Shown: positions 35,561 to 43,504, counted from the first letter of the stretch. The stretch: DNA of 64,000 nucleotides from Clostridium septicum (GCF_003606265.1 NZ_CP023671.1:558001-622000); one strand, 5' to 3'. The notes: generated by a model from the letters alone, not told the origin. Numbers and translations are program-made.

Positions 35561-36724
35561 TTATCTTAGTAATTGAAGAACACCTTGTGGTTGTTGATTA
35601 GCTTGTGCAAGCATTGCTTGTGCTGCTTGTGTTAAGATATTATTCTTTGAGAATGTCATCATTTCATTTGCCATATCAACGTCTCTTACTCTTGATTCTG
35701 CTGCTTGTAAGTTTTCCGCTGCATTATCAACATTCTTTATTGTATGTTCTAATCTATTTTGGTATGCTCCTAGTTGTGATCTTTGAGTTGATACCTTTTC
35801 AATTGCTCTATCTATTGCACTTATTGATCCTGTTGCTGCTGCATGTGATGTTAAATCAACATTGAATACTTCCATTTTTGACTTAGTGTCACCAGCTATT
35901 CCCAATTTAGTATTACCATCTGCATTATTATCTTCTACCTTAACTGTAACTTCTTTGTCTTCTCCATCTATTCTTGATATTGTTAATTTATTATCTTCAA
36001 ATGAAGCTGATACTTTTCCTTTTAAAGTAGCCTCTGCTTCGATTCCCTTATTGATTTCAGCTACTAATTCTTCTTTAGTTAAAGTTTTATCAACCTTAGG
36101 ATCTGCTTTAATAGTTATTTCTTTAGTATCTATAGTTACTTTAATATCTTTTGTAGCCTTTACAGTAATATCCCCTGCTACTTCATCAGTTGAAGCTACT
36201 TTGTGAGCTTTAAATAAGCTACTGTAATCCATCTTTTCTATTGCTATTTCAATTGCTTGATTTGAGTTTGCTCCTACTTGGATATTAGCTTTAAATGACT
36301 TGTCTCCATCTCCATTTAATACATCCATTTTATTGAATTGTGTTTGTGAAGATATTCTATCTATTTCACTTCTTAATTGATCTAATTCTTTTGTTAATTG
36401 TCCTCTATCTTCTGCTGTATTTGTATCATTTGATGCTTGTACTGATAATTCTCTCATTCTTTGTAGAATTGAGTGAGTTTCATTTAAAGCTCCTTCAGTT
36501 GTTTGTATTAATGATATACCATCTTGTGAGTTTCTTGATGCTTGTTCTAATCCTCTGATTTGTCCTCTCATTTTTTCTGAGATTGATAATCCTGCTGCAT
36601 CATCTCCAGCTCTGTTTATTCTTAAACCTGAGCTTAATTTTTCCATTGACTTTCCTGTTGCTACTGTGTTTGATGCCATATTTCTATGTGCATTCATTGC
36701 ATTCATATTGTGATTAATTATCAT
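35561..36724 (-). CDS. fliC: Flagellin (fourth of four tandem copies)
   Basis: The 387-residue filament subunit. Residues about 1-185 (D0/D1, starting IINHNMNAMNAHRNMASN) and about 290-387 (ending QQPQGVLQLLR) are almost identical to the other three copies. The central domain carries the lysine-rich KDIKVTIDTKEITIKADPKV segment and ends NNADGNTKLGIAGD. The ribosome site AAGGAGGAG lies seven bases before the ATG, and a CsrA-type hairpin is just upstream. No sigma-28 promoter is visible between this gene and the third copy, so it is probably transcribed from the array promoter. Confidence 0.96.
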   Translation of the reverse strand: MIINHNMNAMNAHRNMASNTVATGKSMEKLSSGLRINRAGDDAAGLSISEKMRGQIRGLEQASRNSQDGISLIQTTEGALNETHSILQRMRELSVQASNDTNTAEDRGQLTKELDQLRSEIDRISSQTQFNKMDVLNGDGDKSFKANIQVGANSNQAIEIAIEKMDYSSLFKAHKVASTDEVAGDITVKATKDIKVTIDTKEITIKADPKVDKTLTKEELVAEINKGIEAEATLKGKVSASFEDNKLTISRIDGEDKEVTVKVEDNNADGNTKLGIAGDTKSKMEVFNVDLTSHAAATGSISAIDRAIEKVSTQRSQLGAYQNRLEHTIKNVDNAAENLQAAESRVRDVDMANEMMTFSKNNILTQAAQAMLAQANQQPQGVLQLLR

Positions 36725-36730
36725 AATATT

Positions 36731-36765
36731 TCTCCTCCTTGATTTTAACTTAGACTTCCTTGTCT
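36731..36765 (-). promoter_or_regulatory. CsrA-type leader of flagellin 4
   Basis: AGAC-AAGGAA-GTCT (36752-36765) is a hairpin with GGA in a hexaloop, close to the CsrA consensus ACARGGANGU. A second GGA lies in the Shine-Dalgarno sequence AAGGAGGAG. The same leader precedes all four flagellins. Confidence 0.65.
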
Positions 36766-36787
36766 TATTTTTATTTATATAAAAATA

Positions 36788-36812
36788 AGTCTCCTCCTAA
36801 TATAAGAAGACT
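36788..36812 (-). promoter_or_regulatory. Hairpin between flagellins 3 and 4
   Basis: AGTCTCCT pairs with AGAAGACT (one G-U pair). No U tract follows. It corresponds in place to the stronger hairpins after flagellins 1 and 2. Confidence 0.5.
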
Positions 36813-36837
36813 CATTTTATAAACTAATAATTTTATA

Positions 36838-37998
36838 TTATCTTAATAATTGAAGAACACCTTGTGGTTGTTGATTAGCTTGTGCAAGCATTGCTTGTGC
36901 TGCTTGTGTTAAGATGTTATTCTTTGAGAATGTCATCATTTCATTTGCCATATCAACGTCTCTTACTCTTGATTCTGCTGCTTGTAAGTTTTCTGCTGCA
37001 TTATCAACGTTCTTTATTGTATGTTCTAATCTATTTTGGTATGCTCCTAGTTGTGATCTTTGAGTTGATACCTTTTCAATTGCTCTATCTATTGCACTTA
37101 TTGATCCTGTTGCTGCTGCATGTGATGTTAAATCAACATTGAAGACTTCCATTTTTGACTTATTATCACCATCTAATCCTAATTTAGTATTACCAGCTCC
37201 ATTATTATCTTCTACCTTAACTGTAACTTCTTTATCTTCTCCATCTATTCTTGATATTGTTAATTTATTACCTTCAAATGAAGCTGATACTTTTCCTTTT
37301 AAAGTAGCCTCTGCTTCTATTCCCTTATTGATTTCAGCTACTAATTCTTCTTTAGTTAAAGTTTTATCTGTTTTATCAGCTTTAATAGTTATTTCTTTAG
37401 TATCTATAGTTACTTTAATATCTTTTGTAGCCTTTACAGTAATATCCCCTTTAACTTCCTCAGCTGAAGTTACTTTGTGAGCTTTAAATAAGCTGCTATA
37501 ATCCATTTTGTCTATTGCTATTTCAATTGCTTGATTTGAGTTTGCTCCTACTTGGATATTAGCTTTAAATGACTTGTCTCCATCTCCATTTAATACATCC
37601 ATTTTATTGAATTGTGTTTGTGAAGATATTCTATCTATTTCACTTCTTAATTGATCTAATTCTTTTGTTAATTGTCCTCTATCTTCTGCTGTGTTTGTAT
37701 CATTTGATGCTTGTACTGATAATTCTCTCATTCTTTGTAGAATTGAGTGAGTTTCATTTAAAGCTCCTTCAGTTGTTTGAATTAATGATATACCATCTTG
37801 TGAGTTTCTTGATGCTTGTTCTAATCCTCTAATTTGTCCTCTCATTTTTTCTGAGATTGATAATCCTGCTGCATCATCTCCTGCTCTGTTTATTCTTAAA
37901 CCTGAGCTTAATTTTTCCATTGACTTTCCTGTTGCTACTGTGTTTGATGCCATATTTCTATGTGCATTCATTGCATTCATATTGTGATTGATTATCAT
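36838..37998 (-). CDS. fliC: Flagellin (third of four tandem copies)
   Basis: The 386-residue filament subunit, nearly identical to its neighbours at both ends. The distinguishing centre reads HKVTSAEEVKGD, a one-residue-shorter KADKTDKTL segment, FEGNKL and NNGAGNTKLGLDGD. The C-terminal D1/D0 part from HAAATGSISAIDRAIEKVST onward is the same as in the other copies. It has the shared AAGGAGGAG site and CsrA-type hairpin in its leader. No promoter of its own is seen. Confidence 0.96.
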   Translation of the reverse strand: MIINHNMNAMNAHRNMASNTVATGKSMEKLSSGLRINRAGDDAAGLSISEKMRGQIRGLEQASRNSQDGISLIQTTEGALNETHSILQRMRELSVQASNDTNTAEDRGQLTKELDQLRSEIDRISSQTQFNKMDVLNGDGDKSFKANIQVGANSNQAIEIAIDKMDYSSLFKAHKVTSAEEVKGDITVKATKDIKVTIDTKEITIKADKTDKTLTKEELVAEINKGIEAEATLKGKVSASFEGNKLTISRIDGEDKEVTVKVEDNNGAGNTKLGLDGDNKSKMEVFNVDLTSHAAATGSISAIDRAIEKVSTQRSQLGAYQNRLEHTIKNVDNAAENLQAAESRVRDVDMANEMMTFSKNNILTQAAQAMLAQANQQPQGVLQLLR

Positions 37999-38004
37999 AA
38001 TATT

Positions 38005-38039
38005 TCTCCTCCTTGATTTTAACTTAGACTTCCTTGTCT
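38005..38039 (-). promoter_or_regulatory. CsrA-type leader of flagellin 3
   Basis: The hairpin AGAC-AAGGAA-GTCT is at 38026-38039 and the GGA-containing ribosome site is between it and the start codon. Sequence is identical to the other three leaders over this stretch. Confidence 0.65.
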
Positions 38040-38059
38040 TTTTTTATTTATATAATAAT

Positions 38060-38084
38060 GAACCTCCTCCAAATAAGGAGGCTC
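38060..38084 (-). promoter_or_regulatory. Hairpin between flagellins 2 and 3
   Basis: GAGCCTCCT pairs with AGGAGGTTC on the minus strand (one G-U pair), loop of seven bases, starting about 18 bases after the flagellin 2 stop. The following sequence is AT-rich but has no U run. Confidence 0.6.
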
Positions 38085-38102
38085 GTTTTATAAACTTTTA
38101 AA

Positions 38103-39266
38103 TTATCTTAATAATTGAAGAACACCTTGTGGTTGTTGATTAGCTTGTGCAAGCATTGCTTGTGCTGCTTGTGTTAAAATGTTATTCTTTGAGAATGTCA
38201 TCATTTCATTTGCCATATCAACGTCTCTTACTCTTGATTCTGCTGCTTGTAAGTTTTCTGCTGCATTATCAACGTTCTTTATTGTATGTTCTAATCTATT
38301 TTGGTATGCTCCTAGTTGTGATCTTTGAGTTGATACCTTTTCAATTGCTCTATCTATTGCACTTATTGATCCTGTTGCTGCTGCATGTGATGTTAAATCA
38401 ACATTGAATACTTCCATTTTTGACTTATTATCACCATCTAATCCTAATTTAGTATTACCAGATGCATTATTATCTTCTACCTTAACTGTAACTTCTTTAT
38501 CTTCTCCATCTATTCTTGATATTGTTAATTTATTATCTGCAAATGAAGCTGATACTTTTCCTTTTAAAGTAGCCTCTGCTTCGATTCCCTTATTGATTTC
38601 AGCTACTAATTCTTCTTTAGTTAAAGTTTTATCAACCTTAGCATCTGCTTTAATAGTTATTTCTTTAGTATCTATAGTTACTTTAATATCTTTTCCAGTC
38701 TTTACAGTAATATCACCTTTAACTTCATCAGTTGAAGCTACTTTATGAGCTTTAAATAAGCTACTGTAATCCATCTTTTCTATTGCTATTTCAATTGCTT
38801 GATTTGAATTTGCTCCTACTTGGATATTAGCTTTAAATGACTTGTCTCCATCTCCATTTAATACATCCATTTTATTGAATTGTGTTTGTGAAGATATTCT
38901 ATCTATTTCACTTCTTAATTGATCTAATTCTTTTGTTAATTGTCCTCTATCTTCTGCTGTGTTTGTATCATTTGATGCTTGTACTGATAATTCTCTCATT
39001 CTTTGTAGAATTGAGTGAGTTTCATTTAAAGCTCCTTCAGTTGTTTGTATTAATGATATACCATCTTGTGAATTTCTTGATGCTTGTTCTAATCCTCTGA
39101 TTTGTCCTCTCATTTTTTCTGAGATTGATAATCCTGCTGCATCATCTCCTGCTCTGTTTATTCTTAAACCTGAGCTTAATTTTTCCATTGACTTTCCTGT
39201 TGCTACTGTGTTTGATGCCATATTTCTATGTGCATTCATTGCGTTCATATTGTGATTAATTATCAT
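38103..39266 (-). CDS. fliC: Flagellin (second of four tandem copies)
   Basis: The 387-residue filament subunit. Its frame is open for 25 more codons upstream, but the start is set by identity with the other flagellins and by the AAGGAGGAG site seven bases before the ATG at 39266. The central domain differs at KTGKDIKVTIDTK, KADAKVDKTL, FADNKL and NNASGNTKLGLDGD. Ends are almost identical to the other copies. Confidence 0.96.
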   Translation of the reverse strand: MIINHNMNAMNAHRNMASNTVATGKSMEKLSSGLRINRAGDDAAGLSISEKMRGQIRGLEQASRNSQDGISLIQTTEGALNETHSILQRMRELSVQASNDTNTAEDRGQLTKELDQLRSEIDRISSQTQFNKMDVLNGDGDKSFKANIQVGANSNQAIEIAIEKMDYSSLFKAHKVASTDEVKGDITVKTGKDIKVTIDTKEITIKADAKVDKTLTKEELVAEINKGIEAEATLKGKVSASFADNKLTISRIDGEDKEVTVKVEDNNASGNTKLGLDGDNKSKMEVFNVDLTSHAAATGSISAIDRAIEKVSTQRSQLGAYQNRLEHTIKNVDNAAENLQAAESRVRDVDMANEMMTFSKNNILTQAAQAMLAQANQQPQGVLQLLR

Positions 39267-39272
39267 AATATT

Positions 39273-39307
39273 TCTCCTCCTTGATTTTAACTTAGACTTC
39301 CTTGTCT
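39273..39307 (-). promoter_or_regulatory. CsrA-type leader of flagellin 2
   Basis: The hairpin AGAC-AAGGAA-GTCT is at 39294-39307, followed by the GGA-containing ribosome site. Same sequence as the other copies. Confidence 0.65.
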
Positions 39308-39328
39308 TATTTTTATTTATATAATAAT

Positions 39329-39353
39329 GAGCCTCCTCCATATAAGGAGGCTC
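39329..39353 (-). promoter_or_regulatory. Hairpin between flagellins 1 and 2
   Basis: GAGCCTCCT and AGGAGGCTC form a perfect 9-bp stem with a seven-base loop, about 18 bases after the flagellin 1 stop. No U tract follows; it may stabilise or separate mRNA segments, or terminate only partly. Confidence 0.65.
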
Positions 39354-39371
39354 GTTTTATAAACTTTTAAA

Positions 39372-40529
39372 TTATCTTAATAATTGAAGAACACCTTGTG
39401 GTTGTTGATTAGCTTGTGCAAGCATTGCTTGTGCTGCTTGTGTTAAGATATTATTCTTTGAGAATGTCATCATTTCATTTGCCATATCAACGTCTCTTAC
39501 TCTTGATTCTGCTGCTTGTAAGTTTTCTGCTGCATTATCAACATTCTTTATTGTATGTTCTAATCTATTTTGGTATGCTCCTAGTTGTGATCTTTGAGTT
39601 GATACCTTTTCAATTGCTCTATCTATTGCACTTATTGATCCTGTTGCTGCTGCGTGTGATGTTAAATCAACATTGAATACTTCCATTTTTGACTTAGCAT
39701 CAGTACCTAATCCTAATTTAGTATTAGTTCCATCACTCTCAACTTTAACTGTAACTTCTTTATCTACTCCATCTATTCTTGATATTGTTAATTTATTATC
39801 TTCAAATGAAGCTGATACTTTTCCTTTTAAAGTAGCCTCTGCTTCGATTCCCTTATTGATTGCAGATACTAATTCTTCTTTAGTCATAACTTTGTCTTTT
39901 GCTTTATCTGCTGCAATTGTTATGTCTTTACCATCTATAGTTACTTTAATATCTTTTGTAGCCTTTACAGTAATATCCCCTGCTACTTCATCAGTTGAAG
40001 CTACTTTGTGAGCTTTAAATAAGCTGCTATAATCCATTTTGTCTATTGCTATTTCAATTGCTTGATTTGAGTTTGCTCCTACTTGGATATTAGCTTTAAA
40101 TGACTTGTCTCCATCTCCATTTAATACATCCATTTTATTGAATTGTGTTTGTGAAGATATTCTATCTATTTCACTTCTTAATTGATCTAATTCTTTTGTT
40201 AATTGTCCTCTATCTTCTGCTGTGTTTGTATCATTTGATGCTTGTACTGATAATTCTCTCATTCTTTGTAGAATTGAGTGAGTTTCATTTAAAGCTCCTT
40301 CAGTTGTTTGTATTAATGATATACCATCTTGTGAATTTCTTGATGCTTGTTCTAATCCTCTGATTTGTCCTCTCATTTTTTCTGAGATTGATAATCCTGC
40401 TGCATCATCTCCTGCTCTGTTTATTCTTAAACCTGAGCTTAATTTTTCCATTGACTTTCCTGTTGCTACTGTGTTTGATGCCATATTTCTATGTGCATTC
40501 ATTGCGTTCATATTGTGATTAATTATCAT
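39372..40529 (-). CDS. fliC: Flagellin (first of four tandem copies)
   Basis: The 385-residue filament subunit, first gene after the sigma-28 promoter. It is the most different of the four in its central domain (TIDGKDITIAADKAKDKVMT, KEELVSAINKGI, DGVDKEV and VESDGTNTKLGLGTD), while residues about 1-185 and the last ~100 match the others. The AINKGIEAEATLKGKVSASF stretch resembles a flagellin IN-type motif. The long leader contains a 5'-terminal hairpin, the CsrA-type hairpin and a strong ribosome site. Confidence 0.96.
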   Translation of the reverse strand: MIINHNMNAMNAHRNMASNTVATGKSMEKLSSGLRINRAGDDAAGLSISEKMRGQIRGLEQASRNSQDGISLIQTTEGALNETHSILQRMRELSVQASNDTNTAEDRGQLTKELDQLRSEIDRISSQTQFNKMDVLNGDGDKSFKANIQVGANSNQAIEIAIDKMDYSSLFKAHKVASTDEVAGDITVKATKDIKVTIDGKDITIAADKAKDKVMTKEELVSAINKGIEAEATLKGKVSASFEDNKLTISRIDGVDKEVTVKVESDGTNTKLGLGTDAKSKMEVFNVDLTSHAAATGSISAIDRAIEKVSTQRSQLGAYQNRLEHTIKNVDNAAENLQAAESRVRDVDMANEMMTFSKNNILTQAAQAMLAQANQQPQGVLQLLR

Positions 40530-40536
40530 AATATTT

Positions 40537-40570
40537 CTCCTCCTTGATTTTAACTTAGACTTCCTTGTCT
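40537..40570 (-). promoter_or_regulatory. CsrA-type leader of flagellin 1
   Basis: The hairpin AGAC-AAGGAA-GTCT is at 40557-40570. The second GGA site is in the ribosome site at 40537-40545. This two-site arrangement matches the hag leader known to be repressed by CsrA in B. subtilis. Confidence 0.68.
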
Positions 40571-40581
40571 CTATTTTATTG

Positions 40582-40604
40582 ACACAACCTTATTTCTGTC
40601 GTGT
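40582..40604 (-). promoter_or_regulatory. 5'-terminal hairpin of the flagellin mRNA
   Basis: ACACGAC pairs with GTTGTGT (one G-U pair), placed within a few bases of the predicted transcript start near 40607. A hairpin at the very 5' end commonly slows mRNA decay in Firmicutes. Confidence 0.55.
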
Positions 40605-40613
40605 ACAATTAAT

Positions 40614-40640
40614 ATATCGCATTTTAAATTTATACCTTTA
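40614..40640 (-). promoter_or_regulatory. Sigma-28 promoter of the flagellin array
   Basis: TAAA, exactly 15 bases, TGCGATAT on the minus strand. The -35 element overlaps the end of the fliT-like gene. The leader is about 78 bases. Confidence 0.82.
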
Positions 40641-40961
40641 TACTTTTTCATTAAAAAAGTTATTTTTTCTTATATTTTGTTCATAGCATTGTCTTGCAGC
40701 TCTAACCTTCTTTAATTTCAGTAGTTCACTTTTAACTTTGTTTTTTTCTTTTGCCATAGCATCATATAAATTATCATCTAATTCCTTTAATCCAAGGCCT
40801 AAATATTCATTTTTTATAGAATCTTTATTGAAATTTTCAAATAAACTTTCAATTATCTTTTGCCTCTTATCTAACAAATCTTCTACATCACAATTTCCTG
40901 ATACTTCACAGAATATCTCATCTGTAATTTTCTTATATTCTTCTAATAAGCTTCTTAGCAT
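40638..40961 (-). CDS. FliT-like small helical protein
   Basis: The 107-residue protein is all-helical and charged (LRSLLEEYKKITDEIFCEVS, DLLDKRQKIIESLFENF) and follows fliD, the position of FliT, the export chaperone of the FliD cap. Sequence conservation in FliT is low, so the call rests mainly on position, size and helical pattern. The ATG at 40961 lies one base after the fliD stop, with AGGTGGAG before it; an in-frame GTG four codons upstream would overlap fliD. Confidence 0.6.
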   Translation of the reverse strand: MLRSLLEEYKKITDEIFCEVSGNCDVEDLLDKRQKIIESLFENFNKDSIKNEYLGLGLKELDDNLYDAMAKEKNKVKSELLKLKKVRAARQCYEQNIRKNNFFNEKV

Positions 40962-40962
40962 A

Positions 40963-42444
40963 TTAAACTCCACCTAATTGTTGACTTAAACTAGCTTGCT
41001 GAGCATTTAATTTATTCATAGCTGTTTCTAACTTAGAATATTTAGTATAAAGCTGTTGTTCTCTACGAGTAAAATCCTTTTCCATATCTTCTATTTTTCT
41101 ATCTTTCTTTTGTAACATCTTAGTTAATTCATTATTAACCACTGTAACAGATCCTTCAACCCCTGCTTTTTTTATTATAGGTGCAGTTACTGTAACTGTT
41201 TCATCATATAGAACAGTTTTTAGTCTTTGGAATATTCCTGAATTTTGGAATTTCTTTTCGTTTGTATCATTTTCTTTAGGACTCTTTAAAAATAAATCCA
41301 TAACTAAATCGGAATTTTCTTCTAATGCCTTTGTTAATTTATTTTCATCTAAAGTAAATGTTCCATTTTTATCTTTAAAGTCTTTTACTGGTGTTAAACC
41401 TATATCTTTTAAAGCTATTGAACTACCATTTACAACTGAACTCATAGCATTTTTTAAATTATTTACTAACCTAGTAACATCATTATCTCTGTAAAGTAAT
41501 CCTTGTTTAACTTTTTTATTCCAAAGTTCTATTTCCTCTTTACTCATTTCCTTCTTTTGATCTTCTGTTAAAGGATTATATCCTTTTGCTTTAGTTTGAT
41601 TAGTTAACTTATTTAAGTTTTCCATAAGTTTATTATAATCTTTTACAAAGGATACTATCTTCTTTTTAGCATCTGTAACATCTACTTTTCCTGATATATC
41701 AGTTTTTCCAACCTTATTAAATGAAAATTCTATCCCATCTATTTTAACCTTATTACTAGCTAGAACTTCTTTACTGTCTGAATATTCAACTTTTTCTCCT
41801 CTTGAATTTTCAATTGTTACTTTTGCATTTTTTTCTCCATCAGATTTTTCTGCAACCCCTGAATCAATAGTTAATTCAAATTTATTTTCTTCACCTTCAA
41901 TAAGCTTTCCTGTATCTCTAGTTTCAAATACAAATCCCTTTGCAAAATCTGAGTATTCAACTTTTAATCCAATACTAGATGCTTCTGCATTTAGTTTTCT
42001 TGCAATCTCTTTTTTATCAGTTAATCCATCTATATTTACTTTTACTTCTTTATTTCTATATTTAAATTTAATTTCTTTTTTTCCGTTTAATTCATCAACT
42101 GTTTTTACTATTTTTGATGGCTCTGCTAATTCATCAACTGTAACTGTATAGTTACCTGCCTTTGCTCCAGCTTCTCCTCTTGCTGTTGCAATAACATCAT
42201 CTTTTGAAGTAAATTTAACAGTTTCATAATTTTTAGTCATAATTAAATTATCTTCACTTTGAAGATCAAAATATTTATTATAAAACTCTCTTGATTCTTT
42301 AACTAAATCCCTATACATTTCTTGCTTAAAAGAAATTCTATCCTTATCTTGTTTAACTTTATCAATTTTAATTCTATATGGTTTCATAGAATCTTTAACT
42401 ATACTATCTATATCCATTCCTGTTGCTAAACCTGTAATTCTCAT
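40963..42444 (-). CDS. fliD: Flagellar filament cap protein FliD (HAP2)
   Basis: The 493-residue cap protein folds flagellin at the filament tip. The N-terminal FliD_N domain starts RITGLATGMDIDSIVKDSM. The middle region has two beta-rich domains, and FliD_C (about 240-490) ends with the coiled-coil terminus KLETAMNKLNAQQASLSQQL. AGAGGTGAGTATA precedes the ATG at 42444; a GTG three codons upstream overlaps it. It follows fliS as usual. Confidence 0.94.
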   Translation of the reverse strand: MRITGLATGMDIDSIVKDSMKPYRIKIDKVKQDKDRISFKQEMYRDLVKESREFYNKYFDLQSEDNLIMTKNYETVKFTSKDDVIATARGEAGAKAGNYTVTVDELAEPSKIVKTVDELNGKKEIKFKYRNKEVKVNIDGLTDKKEIARKLNAEASSIGLKVEYSDFAKGFVFETRDTGKLIEGEENKFELTIDSGVAEKSDGEKNAKVTIENSRGEKVEYSDSKEVLASNKVKIDGIEFSFNKVGKTDISGKVDVTDAKKKIVSFVKDYNKLMENLNKLTNQTKAKGYNPLTEDQKKEMSKEEIELWNKKVKQGLLYRDNDVTRLVNNLKNAMSSVVNGSSIALKDIGLTPVKDFKDKNGTFTLDENKLTKALEENSDLVMDLFLKSPKENDTNEKKFQNSGIFQRLKTVLYDETVTVTAPIIKKAGVEGSVTVVNNELTKMLQKKDRKIEDMEKDFTRREQQLYTKYSKLETAMNKLNAQQASLSQQLGGV

Positions 42445-42462
42445 TATACTCACCTCTGTAAT

Positions 42463-42843
42463 TTATTTAATAGTTTTTGAAACTTCATACGCCTCATGCC
42501 ATATATTTTTAACTTCATCTATTAAGGGTAAAACCTCATCTAAGTATTCTACATTTTTAGTAATATTAGCTTGTACTAATTTATCTTTTATAAATATATA
42601 AACTCCTAGTAATTGATCTGCCCATTCTCCTGAATCTTTATCTAAACTTACTATTAATTCTGTAAATATATTTTGTACTTTTACTAAATTATCATGACTC
42701 TTATTCACATCTTTATTTGCTAGACCTTCTCTTGCAATTTTTGCAAACTTTACAGCCCCATCTACCAACATCAATAATAGCTGTTCCTTTGAAGCATAAT
42801 TTACACTATTATTTTTATATATATTATATGCATTACCGTACAT
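42463..42843 (-). CDS. fliS: Flagellin export chaperone FliS
   Basis: The 126-residue four-helix protein binds the C-terminus of flagellin and keeps it unfolded for export. It has the family start AYNIYKNNSVNYASKEQLLLMLVDGAVKFAKIA. In Bacillus FliS also promotes release of FliW from flagellin, so it belongs to the same homeostasis loop as fliW and csrA in this operon. Confidence 0.94.
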   Translation of the reverse strand: MYGNAYNIYKNNSVNYASKEQLLLMLVDGAVKFAKIAREGLANKDVNKSHDNLVKVQNIFTELIVSLDKDSGEWADQLLGVYIFIKDKLVQANITKNVEYLDEVLPLIDEVKNIWHEAYEVSKTIK

Positions 42844-42853
42844 CTATTTCCTC

Positions 42854-43138
42854 CTACTTTTTGATATCTAAAAAACTTCCATATTCTGATACCTTAAAAT
42901 CATCCTTCTTTTCAGCTTTAACTTGTATTAATGGTTGTACAAACTTATTTGCTTTAACAGTTATTTTTTTCTTCGATTTCTTATCTTTCTTAACAAACTC
43001 ATTAAATGATTTACCTTTTTGCTTTTCACTATCCTTATATATTGAAATTTCAGTTTTTCTATGAACAATTCCATTTACAGTTTTTTCGTAAACTTTTTTT
43101 CTTAAATCTGTATCTATTTTATTTAATAAAAAGTTCAT
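42854..43138 (-). CDS. Small basic protein of unknown function in the late flagellar operon
   Basis: A 94-residue, very lysine-rich protein without membrane segment (KGKSFNEFVKKDKKSKKKIT in the middle, ending KVSEYGSFLDIKK). The site GGGGGAGGTACT gives a clear start, so it is a real gene. It lies between flaG and fliS and is co-transcribed with export chaperones. I recognise no family. It could be an RNA-binding or export-related accessory protein, but nothing in the sequence proves that. Confidence 0.7.
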   Translation of the reverse strand: MNFLLNKIDTDLRKKVYEKTVNGIVHRKTEISIYKDSEKQKGKSFNEFVKKDKKSKKKITVKANKFVQPLIQVKAEKKDDFKVSEYGSFLDIKK

Positions 43139-43153
43139 AGTACCTCCCCCTAA

Positions 43154-43495
43154 TTAGGCTTCTTTATCTACCATTACACCAACCATCTTGCACATTTTAG
43201 CTACAAAATCTAATATTTTTTTAGGAGGACATTCCATTATAACTTCGTCTGTATCACTATTAATTATTTTAATCATTACATCTCCGAACTCTTCATGAAC
43301 TGAATATTTAACATATGTATTTTTCTCTTTTAAAAATTTATTAAGCTCATCTATAGCTTTTAAAATTTTCTCTTTTTCACTTTCACTGTCGGGTATTCTC
43401 TCTATAACTTCATTATCCCCTAGCACTTGAGAATCTTGTGCTGAGTATATGCTTAGGTTAGTCTGTCCAACTCCGCTAACTAACTTTCCTAACAT
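43154..43495 (-). CDS. flaG: FlaG family protein
   Basis: The 113-residue protein has a polar N-terminus and the conserved FlaG C-terminal domain (about 42-110) with KAIDELNKFLKEKNTYVKYS, VMIKIINSDTDEVIMECPPK and KILDFVAKMCKMVGVMVDKE. FlaG affects filament length in several bacteria. It starts nine bases after csrA. Confidence 0.9.
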   Translation of the reverse strand: MLGKLVSGVGQTNLSIYSAQDSQVLGDNEVIERIPDSESEKEKILKAIDELNKFLKEKNTYVKYSVHEEFGDVMIKIINSDTDEVIMECPPKKILDFVAKMCKMVGVMVDKEA

Positions 43496-43504
43496 TTGTC
43501 ACCT

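Larger units (their letters stand above)
35561..40529 (-). repeat. Tandem array of four flagellin genes
   Basis: Four units of about 1.16 kb coding sequence plus roughly 100-bp spacers. Both coding ends and the 43 bases before each start are nearly identical, with only scattered synonymous differences. The middle about 300 bases differ. Spacers also share a hairpin. Confidence 0.95.

Noticed and set aside
38103..39341. Longer 412-residue version of flagellin 2
   Set aside because: The extra 25 codons cover the conserved leader and CsrA hairpin shared by all copies. The ribosome site is directly before the internal ATG at 39266.
39267..39371. Sigma-28 promoter in the flagellin 1-2 spacer
   Set aside because: Several TAAA strings occur but no CGATA -10 element follows at 15 bases. 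The same holds for the other two spacers.
35605..40363. Leucine-rich open frames on the plus strand repeated in each flagellin gene
   Set aside because: They recur because the flagellin sequence recurs. They lie antisense in conserved coding regions, have no ribosome sites and read as low-complexity leucine sequence.
35561..40529. CRISPR or satellite-like repeat
   Set aside because: The repeated units are intact flagellin genes more than 1 kb long, not short repeats with spacers.
34192..40529. Flagellar glycosylation island
   Set aside because: No glycosyltransferase, sugar nucleotide or Maf-type gene is present near the flagellins; the only modification gene seen is fliB.
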